This document shows positions 47,907 through 58,670 of a stretch of 64,000 bases of DNA, piece by piece. Both the position numbers and the translations under genes were made by a program. The notes under the pieces were generated by a model, which had not been told where the DNA came from, did not search any database, and saw only the letters and a program-made list of their open reading frames with translations. The stretch comes from Prionace glauca (Eukaryota; Chordata; Chondrichthyes; Carcharhiniformes; Carcharhinidae). The stretch spans positions 71,542,850 to 71,606,849 of the forward strand of contig CM075724.1 in the NCBI GenBank assembly GCA_037974335.1. The letters run 5' to 3'. Each line of letters begins with the position of its first letter. The first letter of the stretch is position 1.

Positions 47907-48899
47907 TCACCTCTCCAGGGAAAAGAGTCCCAGCTCCCTCAACCTATCTTCATAATGCATGCCTCCCAGTCCAGGCAACATCTTTGTAAATCTCCTCTGC
48001 ACCCTTTCAATAGCTTCTACGTCTTTCCTATAGTGAGGCGACGAGAACTGCGCACAGTACTCCAAATGAGGCCTGACGAGGGTCCTGTAAAGTTGCAGCA
48101 TTACCTCCCGACTTCTAAACTCAATCCCTCGATTAATGAAGGCCAGTACACCATACGCCTTCTTGACCACCTCCTCCACCTGCGAGGCCGATTTAAGAGT
48201 CCTGTGAACCTGGACCCCGAGATCCTTCTGCTCTTCAACGCTACTAAGATCCCTGCCCTTAATAGTGTACTCGTTCATCCCGTTGGTTCTGTCGAAATGG
48301 ACGACTACACATTTATCCGCGTTGAAGTCCATCTGCCACTTCTCTGCCCATTCCTGCATCCTATCTATGTCCTGCTGCAACTTTTGACATCCTTCCAGAC
48401 CATCCACAACACCGCCGACCTTCGTGTCATTAGCGAACTTGCTAACCCATCCCTCCACTTCCTCATCCAGGTCATTTATGAAAATGACTAACAGCAAGGG
48501 TCCCAGAACAGATCCCTGGGGCACCCCACTGGTGACTGACCTCCATTCCGAAAAAGACCCATCAACAACCACTCTCTGCCTTCTGTAGGCAAGCCAGTTC
48601 TGGATCCACAAGGCCAAAGGCCCTTGGATCCCATGCCCTCTCACCTTCTCAAGAAGTCTTGTATGGGGGACCTTATCAAAAGCCTTGCTGAAGTCCATGT
48701 ACACTACGTCCACGGCACTTCCTTCTTCAATGTGTTCAGTCACATTATCGAAGAACTCAACTCGGCTCGTAAGGCACGACCTGCCCTTGACAAATCCATG
48801 CTGACTATTCCTGATCATGTCAAACCTCTCCAAATGCTCGTAAATCATGTCCCTCAGAACCCTCTCCATCAGCTTACCAACCACTGAGGTCAGACTCAC
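47907..48899 (-). CDS. LINE-B ORF2 reverse transcriptase, partial
   Basis: Open frame of 330 codons covering RT motifs from [51 protein letters not shown] and KFANDTKVGG to the thumb HFDRTNGMNEYTIKG and QFSSPHYRKDVEAIERV. The catalytic box reads FANDTK; the first Asp of the YADD-equivalent is Asn, which would abolish polymerase activity. It continues in another frame to 47676. Confidence 0.85.
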   Translation of the reverse strand: MSLTSVVGKLMERVLRDMIYEHLERFDMIRNSQHGFVKGRSCLTSRVEFFDNVTEHIEEGSAVDVVYMDFSKAFDKVPHTRLLEKVRGHGIQGPLALWIQNWLAYRRQRVVVDGSFSEWRSVTSGVPQGSVLGPLLLVIFINDLDEEVEGWVSKFANDTKVGGVVDGLEGCQKLQQDIDRMQEWAEKWQMDFNADKCVVVHFDRTNGMNEYTIKGRDLSSVEEQKDLGVQVHRTLKSASQVEEVVKKAYGVLAFINRGIEFRSREVMLQLYRTLVRPHLEYCAQFSSPHYRKDVEAIERVQRRFTKMLPGLGGMHYEDRLRELGLFSLER

Positions 48900-49210
48900 C
48901 GGGCGGTAATTTCCCGGGCTATCTCTGTTCCCTTTCTTGAAAATAGGGACTACATCCGCAATCCTCTAATCTTCCGGAACCTCTCCCGTCTCCATTGACG
49001 ACGCGAAGATCATCGCCAAGGGCTCTGCAATCACTTCCCTCGCCTCCCACAGTATCCTGGGGTACATCCCATCTGGTCCCGGCGATTTATCTATTTTGAT
49101 AGAATTCAAAAGTTATAACACATCCTCCTCCTTAATGTCCACGTACTCAATCTTTTCCACCTGCTGCAAGTCCATAGCAAGATCTCCCAAATCAGCTTCC
49201 ACTGTGAATA

Positions 49211-49996
49211 GTAGTAGTCCATTTCGGCAGAACCAATGGGATGAACGAGTACACTATTAAGGGCAGGGGTCTTAGTAGCGTTGAAGAGCAGAAGGATCTC
49301 GGGGTCCGGGTTCACAGGACTCTTAAATCGGCCTCGCAGGTGGAGGAGGTGGTCAAGAAGGCGTATGGTGTACTGGCCTTCATTAATCGAGGGATTGAGT
49401 TTAGGAGTCGGGAGGTAATGCTGCAACTTTACAGGACCCTTGTCAGGCCTCATTTGGAGTACTGTGCGCAGTTCTGGTCGCCTCACTATAGGAAAGATGT
49501 AGAAGCTATTGAAAGGGTGCAGAGGAGATTTACAAGGATGTTGCCTGGACTGGGAGGCATGCCTTATGAAGATAGGTTGAGGGAGCTGGGACTCTTTTCC
49601 CTGGAGAGGCGAAGGTTGAGAGGCGACCTGATAGAAGTTTATAAAATGTTGAGAGGAATAGATAGGGTGGACTCTCAGAGGCTATTTCCCCGGGTTGAAA
49701 TGGTCGCTACGAGGGGACACAGATTTAAGGTGCGGGGAGGGAGGTACAGAGGTGATGTTAGGGGTAAGTTTTTCACTCAGAGGGTGGTGAGTGATTGGAA
49801 TCGGCTGCCGTCGTCGGTGGTGGAGGCGAACTCGCTGGGGTCTTTTAAAAGACTTCTGGATGAGTATATGGGGTTTAATGGGATTGGGGGTTATAGATAG
49901 GTCTATAGATTGGTGGGGTTGATGCGATCGGCGCAACTCGAGGGCCGAAGGGCCTGTTTGTGCTGTAATGTTCTATGTTCTATGTTCTATGTTCTA
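49211..49996 (+). mobile_element. LINE-B 3' end inserted in LINE-B (opposite strand)
   Basis: 5'-truncated. From 49241 open for 219 codons: [78 protein letters not shown], ending GIGGYR, then GGGCCGAAGGGCCTG and four TTCTATG units. TGAATA at 49205-49210 and 49997-50002 is the target-site duplication. Innermost and youngest layer of the nest. Confidence 0.9.
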
Positions 49997-51377
49997 TGAA
50001 TACTGAGGCAAAGTACTCATTAAGCACCTCCGCCATTTCTTCTGGTTCTACACAGACCTTTCCCCCTTCACCTTTTATAGGTCCTATCCTTTCTCTTCTC
50101 ACCCTTTTACCTTTCACATACTTATAGAAGGCCTTGGGATTTTCCTTAATCTTACCCGCCAAGGTCTTTTCATGACCCCTTCTGGCTCTCCTAATTTCCC
50201 TTTTAACCTCCTTTCTACAGTCCTTATATTCTTCAAGATCCTTCACCTCTCCTAGTTCCCTGAACCTTTTGTACACCTTCCTTTTCCTCCTGACTAGGTT
50301 CAACACAGCCGTCGTGCACCACGGTTCCCGCGACCTACCAAAACCCCCTTGCCTTATCGGAACATTGTCATGCAGAGCGCCAGACAAACATTCCTTGAAT
50401 ATCCGCCACCTTCCTTCGGTACTTTTCCCGAAGAATGCCTCCTTCCAGTTTATTTGTCCAAGTAACTTCCTGACTTCTTCGTATCTCCCCTTACTCCAGA
50501 CAAACACCTTCCTAGCCTGTCTGATCCTATCTCGTTCCAATGCAATTGTGAAGGAGATAGAATTATGGTCACCATTCCCAAGATGCTCTCCTACCGAGAG
50601 ATCCATCACCTGCCCTGGTTCATTCGCCAGTACCAGGTCAAGTACAGCCTCTCCCCTCGTAGGCTTGTCCACATACTGTGTCAGGAAACCTTCCTGAACA
50701 CACCTAACAAACTCCTCTCCAGCCAAACCCCTTACTCTAGGGATATTCCAGTCGATGTTTGGGAAATTGAAGTCTCCCATCACAACAACTCTGTTTTTAA
50801 TACATTTCTCTAGAATCTGGTTCCCTATCTGCACTTCAACTTCCCTGTCACTATTGGGCGGCCTATAGAATACACCCAGCAAAGTTTTTGACCCTTTGCT
50901 GTTCGTAACTTCCACCCACAGAGACTCTGTACAAAGTCCCCCCACGGCATCCTCTTTCTCTGCAGCCATGACACTGTCCCTTATTAACAGTGTCACTCCA
51001 CCACCTCTTCTGCCAACCTCCCTGTCCTTCCTGAAACATCTGAAACCTGGCACCTGAAGTACCCAGTCCTGTCCCTGAGACATCCAAGTCTCCGTAATGG
51101 CCACCACATCACATTCCCAAGCAGCTATCCACGCCCTAAGCTCGTCTACCTTATTTACTATACTCCTTGCATTAAAATATACACACTTCAGCCCCTCAGT
51201 CTGGGCATTTCCCTTCTCCACCCCCTGTCTAACCTCCCTCCCATATTTCCTGCGGTCCTCCCCTACCTTTAAAGTATTAAAGCACATGCATTTCAAACCC
51301 TGCTCCGCCCCACCCCCACTTCGCCGTGCCTTGCATTCCCCATCTATGCCCCCCTCCCTTTCACCCCCTCTACTCAA
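49980..51377 (-). CDS. LINE-B ORF2 endonuclease and linker, partial
   Basis: Open frame of 465 codons. The APE-type endonuclease has CVYFNARSIVNKVDELRAW, TETWMSQGQDW, GVFYRPPNSDREVE, VVMGDFNFPNIDWN and GDHNSISF. A basic linker follows ([32 protein letters not shown]), then [20 protein letters not shown]. The frame ends where the opposite-strand LINE-B is inserted, so RT is separated. Reading is clean, so this copy is young. Confidence 0.85.
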   Translation of the reverse strand: MSRGGEREGGIDGECKARRSGGGAEQGLKCMCFNTLKVGEDRRKYGREVRQGVEKGNAQTEGLKCVYFNARSIVNKVDELRAWIAAWECDVVAITETWMSQGQDWVLQVPGFRCFRKDREVGRRGGGVTLLIRDSVMAAEKEDAVGGLCTESLWVEVTNSKGSKTLLGVFYRPPNSDREVEVQIGNQILEKCIKNRVVVMGDFNFPNIDWNIPRVRGLAGEEFVRCVQEGFLTQYVDKPTRGEAVLDLVLANEPGQVMDLSVGEHLGNGDHNSISFTIALERDRIRQARKVFVWSKGRYEEVRKLLGQINWKEAFFGKSTEGRWRIFKECLSGALHDNVPIRQGGFGRSREPWCTTAVLNLVRRKRKVYKRFRELGEVKDLEEYKDCRKEVKREIRRARRGHEKTLAGKIKENPKAFYKYVKGKRVRRERIGPIKGEGGKVCVEPEEMAEVLNEYFASVFIEHRT

Positions 51378-51398
51378 GATCCCACCCCCCCCCCTAAA

Positions 51399-52061
51399 TC
51401 AGTTTAAACCTCCCCGCATAGCCTTTGCAAATTTACCCCCCAGGATATTGATTCCCCTCTGGTTCAGGTGTAAACCATCACTCATATAGAGGTCCCACCT
51501 TCCCCAGAATGAGCCCCAATTGCTTATGTACCTGAACCCCTCCCTCCTGCACCATCCCCTCAGCCACGAGTTCAAACTTTCCCTCTCTCTTTTCCTCTCT
51601 AAACTATCCCGTGGCACAGGCAAGTGTCCGGAAATAACTACTCTTCCAGACTTGGCCTTTAGTTTCCACCCCAACTCCATAAATCTTTGCTTAATATCCC
51701 CTTCCCTTAATCTCCCTATGTCATGTGTCCCCACATGAACTATAACTTGGGGTTGATCTCCCTCTCCCCTAAGAGTCCTGAATACCCTGTCCGATACATC
51801 CCGGACCCCAGCCCCAGGTAGGCAACACACCAGCCCTGAGTCCCTACCCTTACCTCCAACTCTCCTATCCGTCCCGTTAACTGTGGAGTCCCCAATCACG
51901 AGGCCCAACCTCTTACCCCAAACCACCTGAGGTTTCCCAATAGGCTCACCCCCAGAGACCTGCTCCCTTTGGCTATCCCCAGTTGATTCCTCCTCAACTG
52001 TAGCCTCCAGGACCGAAAACCTATTTTGGAGGGGAACAGCCCCAAGGGATTGACCCCCCAA
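51399..52061 (-). CDS. LINE-B ORF1 C-terminal part: SGNH-type esterase
   Basis: Open frame of 220 codons, part of ORF1. It shows a GDS block (LVIGDSTVNGTD), CCLPGAGVRDVSDRVF, HVGTHDIGRLREGDIK, VVISGHLPVPRDS and a final DGLHLNQRGINILGG. The GDS serine and the DxxH pair are the catalytic marks of SGNH hydrolases, known in CR1 ORF1 proteins. In the living element this protein binds RNA and probably lipid or ester substrates; its exact role is unsettled. The N-terminal finger lies beyond the insertion at 52071-53299. Confidence 0.8.
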   Translation of the reverse strand: MGGQSLGAVPLQNRFSVLEATVEEESTGDSQREQVSGGEPIGKPQVVWGKRLGLVIGDSTVNGTDRRVGGKGRDSGLVCCLPGAGVRDVSDRVFRTLRGEGDQPQVIVHVGTHDIGRLREGDIKQRFMELGWKLKAKSGRVVISGHLPVPRDSLERKRERESLNSWLRGWCRREGFRYISNWGSFWGRWDLYMSDGLHLNQRGINILGGKFAKAMRGGLN

Positions 52062-52070
52062 CTGCTTCTT

Positions 52071-53299
52071 TTAATTGCAGAGTAAAAAGCAACTGAGGGG
52101 AATGATGATTTGTTGGCAAACACATTTCTGTATTTCAGGGATATTGTCATGCAGAAACTTCATTAGAAAATAAAACACATTGAAATTGTCTTAATTACAC
52201 AGACGAATCAATTATGTTTGTTTTTGGAAACAATCTGTGCTTTATTGAGATTGGCATCATGCGCTCAAGGATTGGAAAAATGATAGCCAGATTAATTAAG
52301 AGAAAAGGTGACTTACTTTCTTGAAAATTCTACAGGTTGAGTTTCACAATATACTCGGATCAGGTTCACTCCCATATTATATGTTCATGGATTGTAACCT
52401 TTGCTGGAGCCCTACGATGGTATCCTGCACAATTGCACACAGCTCCCAGCTTGTGAGGTATTTATCCAAACATGAAATTCAGTGGTGAGGTGGGGTTGAT
52501 TTGTGAGTATGTAAACGGATGCAGGGTGGTCTTGTGCTGGTTGGTAAACATGTCTCTGCAGGTTCCACTTATTTTCCATCTGTCAGTTCTGTTGGCCTTT
52601 TATTTCTGTCCTACCATCTCTCCTCTTGTATTTTTTCTCTGATCATTCTCACAATGTTACAAAACTTTGGCAATAATGAATAAAACAGGAGGAATAACAG
52701 AAAACAAGATTTCACATTATATCATGGCATGGGGGACAAGCTGGCATCAGTAGGAATTGAAGGCTGATTAGAGGGTGACCAATACAAAGCCTCAGAGTTT
52801 TGGTCTTAGGGCCATGTGCACAGAGATGAGACATTGGATTTTCAGTTTTCAGAATCAGAGTCAACCACTACAACAATTTATCAAGATGAAATTGTTACTC
52901 CTTCCAGTGTTAGTGTTGAATACCTGCGAACAAACTAACTTCGAATCTGTAATAATGATACTGCTTTTGTATTGCTGAAAAAAGAGACATGTTGTTGAAG
53001 CTTTTTGTCTTGCACTCATCAGCACAGTTCATAAGAATACCAATAGTCAAGGGAATATGAGAAGAATATGTCTGGGGTAGGTTCTTTACCCAGAGGGTGG
53101 TGAGGGACTGGAATGCCCTGCCAGCTGCAGTTGTAAATGCACCTAGTTTGGGGGCGTTTAAGAGATCTGTGGATAGGTTTATGGATGAAAAGGGATTGGT
53201 TTAGGCTAGTGGGTCATTGTTTTGTAACTGGTCGGCGCAACATCGTGGGCCGAAGGGCCTGTTCTGCTCTGTAATGTTCTATGTTCTATGTTCTATGTT
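52071..53299 (+). mobile_element. 1.23-kb block in LINE-B ORF1 ending in a LINE-A tail
   Basis: About 1 kb (52071-53073) of unrecognised sequence without coding signal, followed by 53074-53299, a LINE-A 3' end ([46 protein letters not shown] units). Both edges touch TTCTT. The LINE-A part alone would be an ordinary truncated insertion. The extra kilobase needs another explanation. Confidence 0.65.
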
Positions 53300-53605
53300 C
53301 TTTCCCCTCTTCCTGACAGTGACCCAAGACTCATTTCTAGGAGTAACTATCTCCTTATAACTCCTTTCTATGTCCTGCTCCACTTTCCGGATTATGCGGA
53401 GCTCCTCTAATTCCACCTCCAGCTCCTTTACACGCTCCTCCAGAAACTGCACTTTTACACACTTCCCACAAGTAAAATTACCTGAAACACTGCTGGAGTC
53501 CCTCACTGCATACATCCCACAGGAGATGCAGCTTACAGCCTGAACTGCCATCCCTGAAACTATTCCCAGCAGAAAAATAAAAATATAAAAAAAAACACTT
53601 CCCAC
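53300..53605 (-). CDS. LINE-B ORF1 N-terminus: Cys-rich finger and coiled coil
   Basis: Starts MGSVFFYIFIFLLGIV; an internal start at MAVQAVSCISCGMY may be the true one. The finger has CISC and CGKC pairs, followed by a coiled coil (FLEERVKELEVELEELRII). Similar to LINE-A ORF1 at 18333-17992. The finger-plus-coiled-coil head precedes the esterase in CR1 ORF1 proteins. It is cut at its C-terminal side by the block at 52071-53299. Confidence 0.75.
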
Positions 53606-54202
53606 CCACTTATAATTAGGTTAGAGGAGGTGGAAGGGTGGGATTCTCTACCAGTGTAGAGAATCGGGTATCCTATCTGCACTAATTTATAGGGTTGGGG
53701 GCCCGAAAAAAAAACTACAAGTACCGGCAAGCGCCCTAGTGACGACTTCCGGTTTCTAACTAATTTAAAAAAAAACCGCCGAAACTCGCGACTTTAAAAC
53801 TAAAATAAAAAGTTACCCAGTATAAACTGAAAAATATACCTTTTTGCTGCCTCCTCACTCGCCCAAAAATCGCTGCCTCTCGACTCTGCTCCACAGGAAC
53901 AATGTAGGCAGTTCAGGGAGTTGGGGGCCAGGCTGAAATGTAGGGCCTCCAGGGTGGCGTTCTCTGGGCTGCTGCCGGTGCCTGGGGCTAGCAGGGCTAG
54001 AAATAATGAAATAATCCAACTAAATGCGTGGTTGAAGGATTGGTGTAGGGCAGAGGGTTTTAGATTCGTAGATCACTGGGAAGTCTTTATGAAAGAGGGG
54101 CAAATATACAAGAGGGATGGGGTACAGTTAACTGGGAAAGGCATGCATATCTTAGCTGGAAGCTTAGCTGGAGTGTTTCGGCAGGGTTTAAACTAATATG
54201 GT

Positions 54203-57060
54203 GTGGGGGGGGGGGGTGGGGAGGTGGATGGAACTGGGATTGGGGATAGTGTAAGCTCGGAGGGTAGGAAGAAGGATCGGATTATTTCTGAGGGACTTCG
54301 GTGCATGTGTTTCAATGCTAGGAGTGTGACTGGCAAAACAGATGAACTGAACGCATTAATGTTCGAAAGGAAGTTGGAAGTGGTGGCGGTGACAGAGACT
54401 TGGTTAAAGGAAGGGCAGGACTGGCAGTTGAATGTTCCTGGGTATAAGTGTTTCGGGCGAGATAGGGGTGGGTCGCTGAGAGATGGGGGAGTGGCGTTGT
54501 TAGTTAAGGATTGCATCATAGCAGTGCAGAGGGAGGGAGGTATAGAGGATATAGGAATCGAGTCGCTATGGGTGGAATTGAGGAATAGGAAGGGAGATGT
54601 TACTATGTTGGGTGTGTTCTACAGACCACCCAACAGCCCGAGGGCTGTGGAAGAAGGGATAAGCAGGGACATTCTAGATAAATGCAGGAAGAATACAGTG
54701 GTGGTAGTGGGAGATTTTAATCTCCCCGGGGTAGATTGGAATGTACCGAGATCAGAAGGTGCTGACGGGGAGGAATTTGTACAGTGTGTAATGGAAGGAT
54801 CCCTGGAGCAGTACGTGGATAGCCCGACCAGAGAGGGGGCTATACTGGACTTGGTTCTGGGGAATGAGCCTGGGCAGGTGGTTGCCGTTGAAGTAGGAGA
54901 GCATGTGGCTAACAGTGACCACAACTCTGTCTGGTTCAAGATATTAATGGATAAAGATGAAGCCTGTCCTAAGGGGAGGGTGTTAAACTGGGGGATGGCT
55001 AGATACAACCGGATTAGGCAGGATCTTAAAGATACGGACTGGGGTAAGCTGTTTAATGGTAGGTCGACGTTGGGTATGTGGGAGTCTCTCAAGGGAAAAC
55101 TAAAATCTTTGCAGGAAAGACATGTGCCGGTCAAGAGGAAGGATGGGAAAGGTAGGATTAGAGAGCCGTGGGTAACTAGGGATATTGAGGACCTGGTCAG
55201 GAGAAAGAGGGAGGCGTACATTAGATCTAGGCATTTGAGGACAGAGATAGCGTTAGAAGAATACAGAGAATGTAGGAGAGAACTTAAAAGGGGCATCAGA
55301 AAGGCAAAAAGGGGCCACGAAATGGCTTTGGCGGGTAGGATTAAGGAAAATCCTAAGGCATTTTCCTCCTATGTTAGAAACAAAAGGATGGTTAGAGGGA
55401 ACATTGGTCCTCTCAGAGACAGAGGAGGGGAACTATGCTTGGAGCCTGGGGGAATGGGGGAGATCTTGAATGAATACTTTGCGTTGGTATTCACGCAAGA
55501 GAGGGGTCTGATGTCTGGTGCTGTGCTTGGGGAGTTTGAGGATCCGTTAAGGGAAATCATCACGAGGGAAGAGGTGTTGGGACTTTTGGACAGTACAAAA
55601 ACGGATAAATCTCCGGGTCCTGATGGCATCTATCCCAGGCTGCTAAGGGAGGTGAGGGATGAAATTGCTGGGCCTCTGACACAAATCTTTGTCTCTTCTT
55701 TGGACACAGGTGAGGTCCCAGAGGATTGGCGGATTGCAAATGTAGTACCGTTGTTTAAGAAGGGTCAGAGGGATAACCCAGGGAACTATAGGCCGGTGAG
55801 TTTGACTTCAGTTATAGGCAAGATAATGGAGAGGATCCTCAAGAATAGGATGTATGAGCATCTGGAGCGCTGCAATCTGATCAGGGATACGCAGCATGGC
55901 TTCGTTACAGGGAGGTCGTGCCTTACGAATCTATTGGAAAGTTTGAAGAGGTGACAAAAACGGTTGACGAAGGACAAGCCGTTGATGTTGTCTATATGGA
56001 TTTCAGTAAGGCATTTGACAAGGTCCCTCACGGTAGGCTGATAGAAAAGGTGAAGGCTCATGGGATACAAGGCCAGTTATGTAGATGGGTGGAGAACAGG
56101 CTTGGGAGGAGGAGACAGCGGGTAGTAGTGGAAGGCTCCTATTCCAATTGGAGGTCTGTCACCAGTGGTGTGCCGCAGGGCTCGGTACTAGGACCTCTAC
56201 TATTTGTAGTATATATTAATGACTTGGAAGAGGGGGTAGGTGGTGTGATCAGCAAATTTGCTGATGACACTAAGATGGTTGGATTGGCGGGTACTGAGGA
56301 GCAGTGCCTGGCAATGCAACAGGACATAGACAGACTGGTAGATTGGGCAGATAGATGGCAAATGGAATTTAATCCGGAGAAATGCGAGGTGATGCATTTT
56401 GGCCGGAATAATGTGGAGGGGGGTTATACGATAAAAGGTAGAACTATCCGGAGTATAGATACGCAGAGAGACCTGGGGGTGCAGGTACACAAGTCCCTGA
56501 AGGTGTCGGTGCAGGTGCAGAATGTGATGAGGAATGCGTATGGTATGTTAGCCTTCATAGGAAGGGGTATAGAATATAAGAGTAGGAGTCTGATGTTGCA
56601 GTTGTATAGAACGTTGGTTAGGCCTCACCTGGAGTACTGCGTCCAGTTCTGGTCTCCGCACTACCGGAAGGATGTGGAGATCCTGGAGAGAGTGCAGAGG
56701 AGATTTACCAGGATGTTGCCTGGTATGGAAGGGCTGTCTTATGAGGAAAGATTGAATGCACTTGGGCTGTTTTCCCTTGAGAGACGTCGGCTGAGGGGGG
56801 ATCTAATTGAGGTTTATAAGATTATGAAGGGGATAGATAGAGTAAATGGTGGTAAGCTTTTTCCGCTATTAGAAATGAATAGAACGAGGGGTCACGGGCT
56901 TAGGGTGAGGGGGGCAAGGTATAAGACTAATATTAGAGGGCAGTTTTTCACGCAAAGGGTAGTGGGGATGTGGAATGCACTGCCGAGTAAAGTGGTGGAA
57001 GCAGGCACACTAGGGTTGTTTAAGAGTCACTTGGACAGCCACATGAGCGGTCACATATAG
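54203..57060 (+). CDS. LINE-C ORF2: endonuclease and reverse transcriptase, one frame change
   Basis: Longest reading in the window. 54203-55954 (583 codons) encodes the endonuclease (CVCFNARSV-type [49 protein letters not shown]), linker (KENPKAFSSYVRNKR) and RT start ([44 protein letters not shown]). 55918-57060 (380 codons, shifted frame) has [75 protein letters not shown] and [19 protein letters not shown] frameshift near 55920-55955 is the only obvious lesion, so the copy is young. Known function: nicks target DNA and copies LINE RNA. Confidence 0.9.
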
Positions 57061-58670
57061 GGGGATATAGTGGGATTCAGTTTTAGCCTCAGGGATGTAG
57101 AGTCTTTTTAATAATGAATTTTCTGTCTCCACAGGCATTTAAGTCCAGCAAGGGGCATGCATGCGGCAGGTTGTGGTGGGCTGCTCTTGGATGTTGCTTC
57201 GGGAGTTGCCTACTGATTCATGTCGTTGGTGTGCTTAAACTGGACCATCTCAAGGGCAACATGACAGCTCAGAGACTATCTCTGTTGCTATGCGGACACA
57301 TGGATTTGGGCCTGTGTCTGTGGGAGTTTGCGTGTTCTCCCCATGGTTGTGTGGGTTTCTTCCGGGTGCTCCGGTTTCCTCCCACATCCCAAAAATGTGC
57401 TTTTATGCTGATTGATTGGGCAACAAATTGTCCCTATATTGGACCTTCCTGATCCTCACACATTAGGCATAGACTAAAATCATGAATAGGTCACTGACAA
57501 TGGGACGGCGGTGCGGGCTCGTTGGGCCAAAGGGCCTGTTTCCCGTGCTGTGTTGTTCTTTGTTCTTTGTTCTTTGTTCAATGGATCTATTATTTCCAGG
57601 GCGATTTCCTTAAATACTCTGGAATGAATATTTTCAGCATCTGGAGATTTATCCACCTAGAACCCCACCTATTTCCCCGCAATCATTTCTGCATGAACAC
57701 TGATTTACTTCAGTGCCTTACTAAAAGTTCTTTTTCTCAGAAGTTTTGTTACATTATTCTTGTCTTCCTATATGAAGACTGAAGCAAAGTATGAATTTAT
57801 ATGCTCGACCATTTCTTCATTCCCACTTACAAATTCTCCCGTTTTTGTCTATAAGGTGATTACATTTGTTTTTGTCACCTTTTTCACTTTGCATTTCTAC
57901 AGAAACTTTAAAGTCAGTTTTTATCTTCCCTGATATCTTAATTTCATAGTATATCTTTTCCATTCCTAATCAATCCCTTGGTCCTCCTTTGTTCATTTTA
58001 AACTGCTTCCATTTCTCAGACTTTATTACTTTTTCTTTACAATGTGTATGCTTCTCCCTTGAACCTGGTACTATTTCTAATTTCTCTTGTAAGCCAAGTT
58101 TGGCAACAATTCTCTGACCACTCTTGCACCAAACAGGAATAAACGATTTCTGGACTTCAGCTGTTCATTCTTTAAATGCCTGCCATTGCCTATCCACAGT
58201 CTTTCCTTCCAATAATGTTTCCGAGTCCATCATGGCCACTTCATGTCTTATACCGGCATAATTGCCTTTCCTGAGCTTTAGGACCTTGGTCTCAAAACCA
58301 ACAACTTTACTATCCACAAAGAATTACTATTGGCAAAGAATTCTAATATATGATGGCCACTCGTCCCCAACGGTTTTCTCACAACTAGATTGCCACCTAA
58401 TCCTTTCTCAAGACACAACATCCAGTCCAAAATAGCCTGTTCCCTTTTTGATTTCTCAATATATTGCTGAAGCAAATCATTCCTAATGTACTCCAGAAAT
58501 TCCTCCTCAATTGGACTGTGACGAATTTGTGTCCCAATCTATACACAGATTAATCACAGATGATCCTCTAACACATGCATCTGTAATTTCCTGTCTAATG
58601 CTTTTCCCAACATTACCATTCCAGTTTGGAGGTCTGTCTGCCGCCCTCCACCAACTTATATTGCAGGAAG

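Larger units (their letters stand above)
47721..53893 (-). mobile_element. LINE-B with complete 5' end, interrupted twice
   Basis: Reading from 53893: 5' UTR (53893-53606), ORF1 N-terminus to about 53300 (CISCGMY, CGKC, coiled coil), a foreign block (53299-52071), ORF1 rest to 51399, then ORF2 endonuclease from 51377. A LINE-B of opposite strand lies at 49996-49211. RT continues 49204-47721 ([60 protein letters not shown] in place of FADDTK) and stops at RVVSEWN. The extreme 3' end is missing, which is odd for a LINE and points to a later deletion. Confidence 0.85.
47210..57579 (+). mobile_element. LINE-C, full length at both ends, interrupted by LINE-B
   Basis: 5' UTR from 47210 (with a 44-base LINE-B tail at 47246-47289) and a TATAAAA at 47344-47350. 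ORF1 starts at 47507 with a finger (CVRCHMW, CGKC) and a coiled coil, and is cut at about 47720 by LINE-B. It resumes at 53896 within the esterase (FSGLLPVPGASRARN, DGVQLTGKGMHILAG). ORF2 runs 54203-57060 and the 3' UTR ends at 57579 with TTCTTTG units. CAATG at 47205-47209 and 57579-57583 is the target-site duplication in LINE-G. The middle of ORF1 is missing. Confidence 0.85.
43160..58670 (-). mobile_element. LINE-G, old CR1-like element opened by three insertions
   Basis: One element in four pieces: 43160-43367 (3' end), 44666-45661, 46926-47209 and 57580-58670. On the minus strand it encodes from 58670 endonuclease (PPNWNGNVGKSI, DWMLCLEKGLGGNLVV, GHHILEFFANS), then RT pieces including LVDLAYLEFHKVFNKV and the C-terminus TRSHSLRI, RTELRRNVFTSSVLNLWNS. 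Heavily decayed. The intervals are filled by LINE-C (43368-44665), LINE-B (45662-46925) and LINE-C (47210-57579). Removing the last restores ACCAATGGATCTATTATTTC. Confidence 0.75.

Noticed and set aside
50269-50813. Plus-strand frames opposite the LINE-B endonuclease
   Set aside because: Antisense shadows of a well-supported ORF2.
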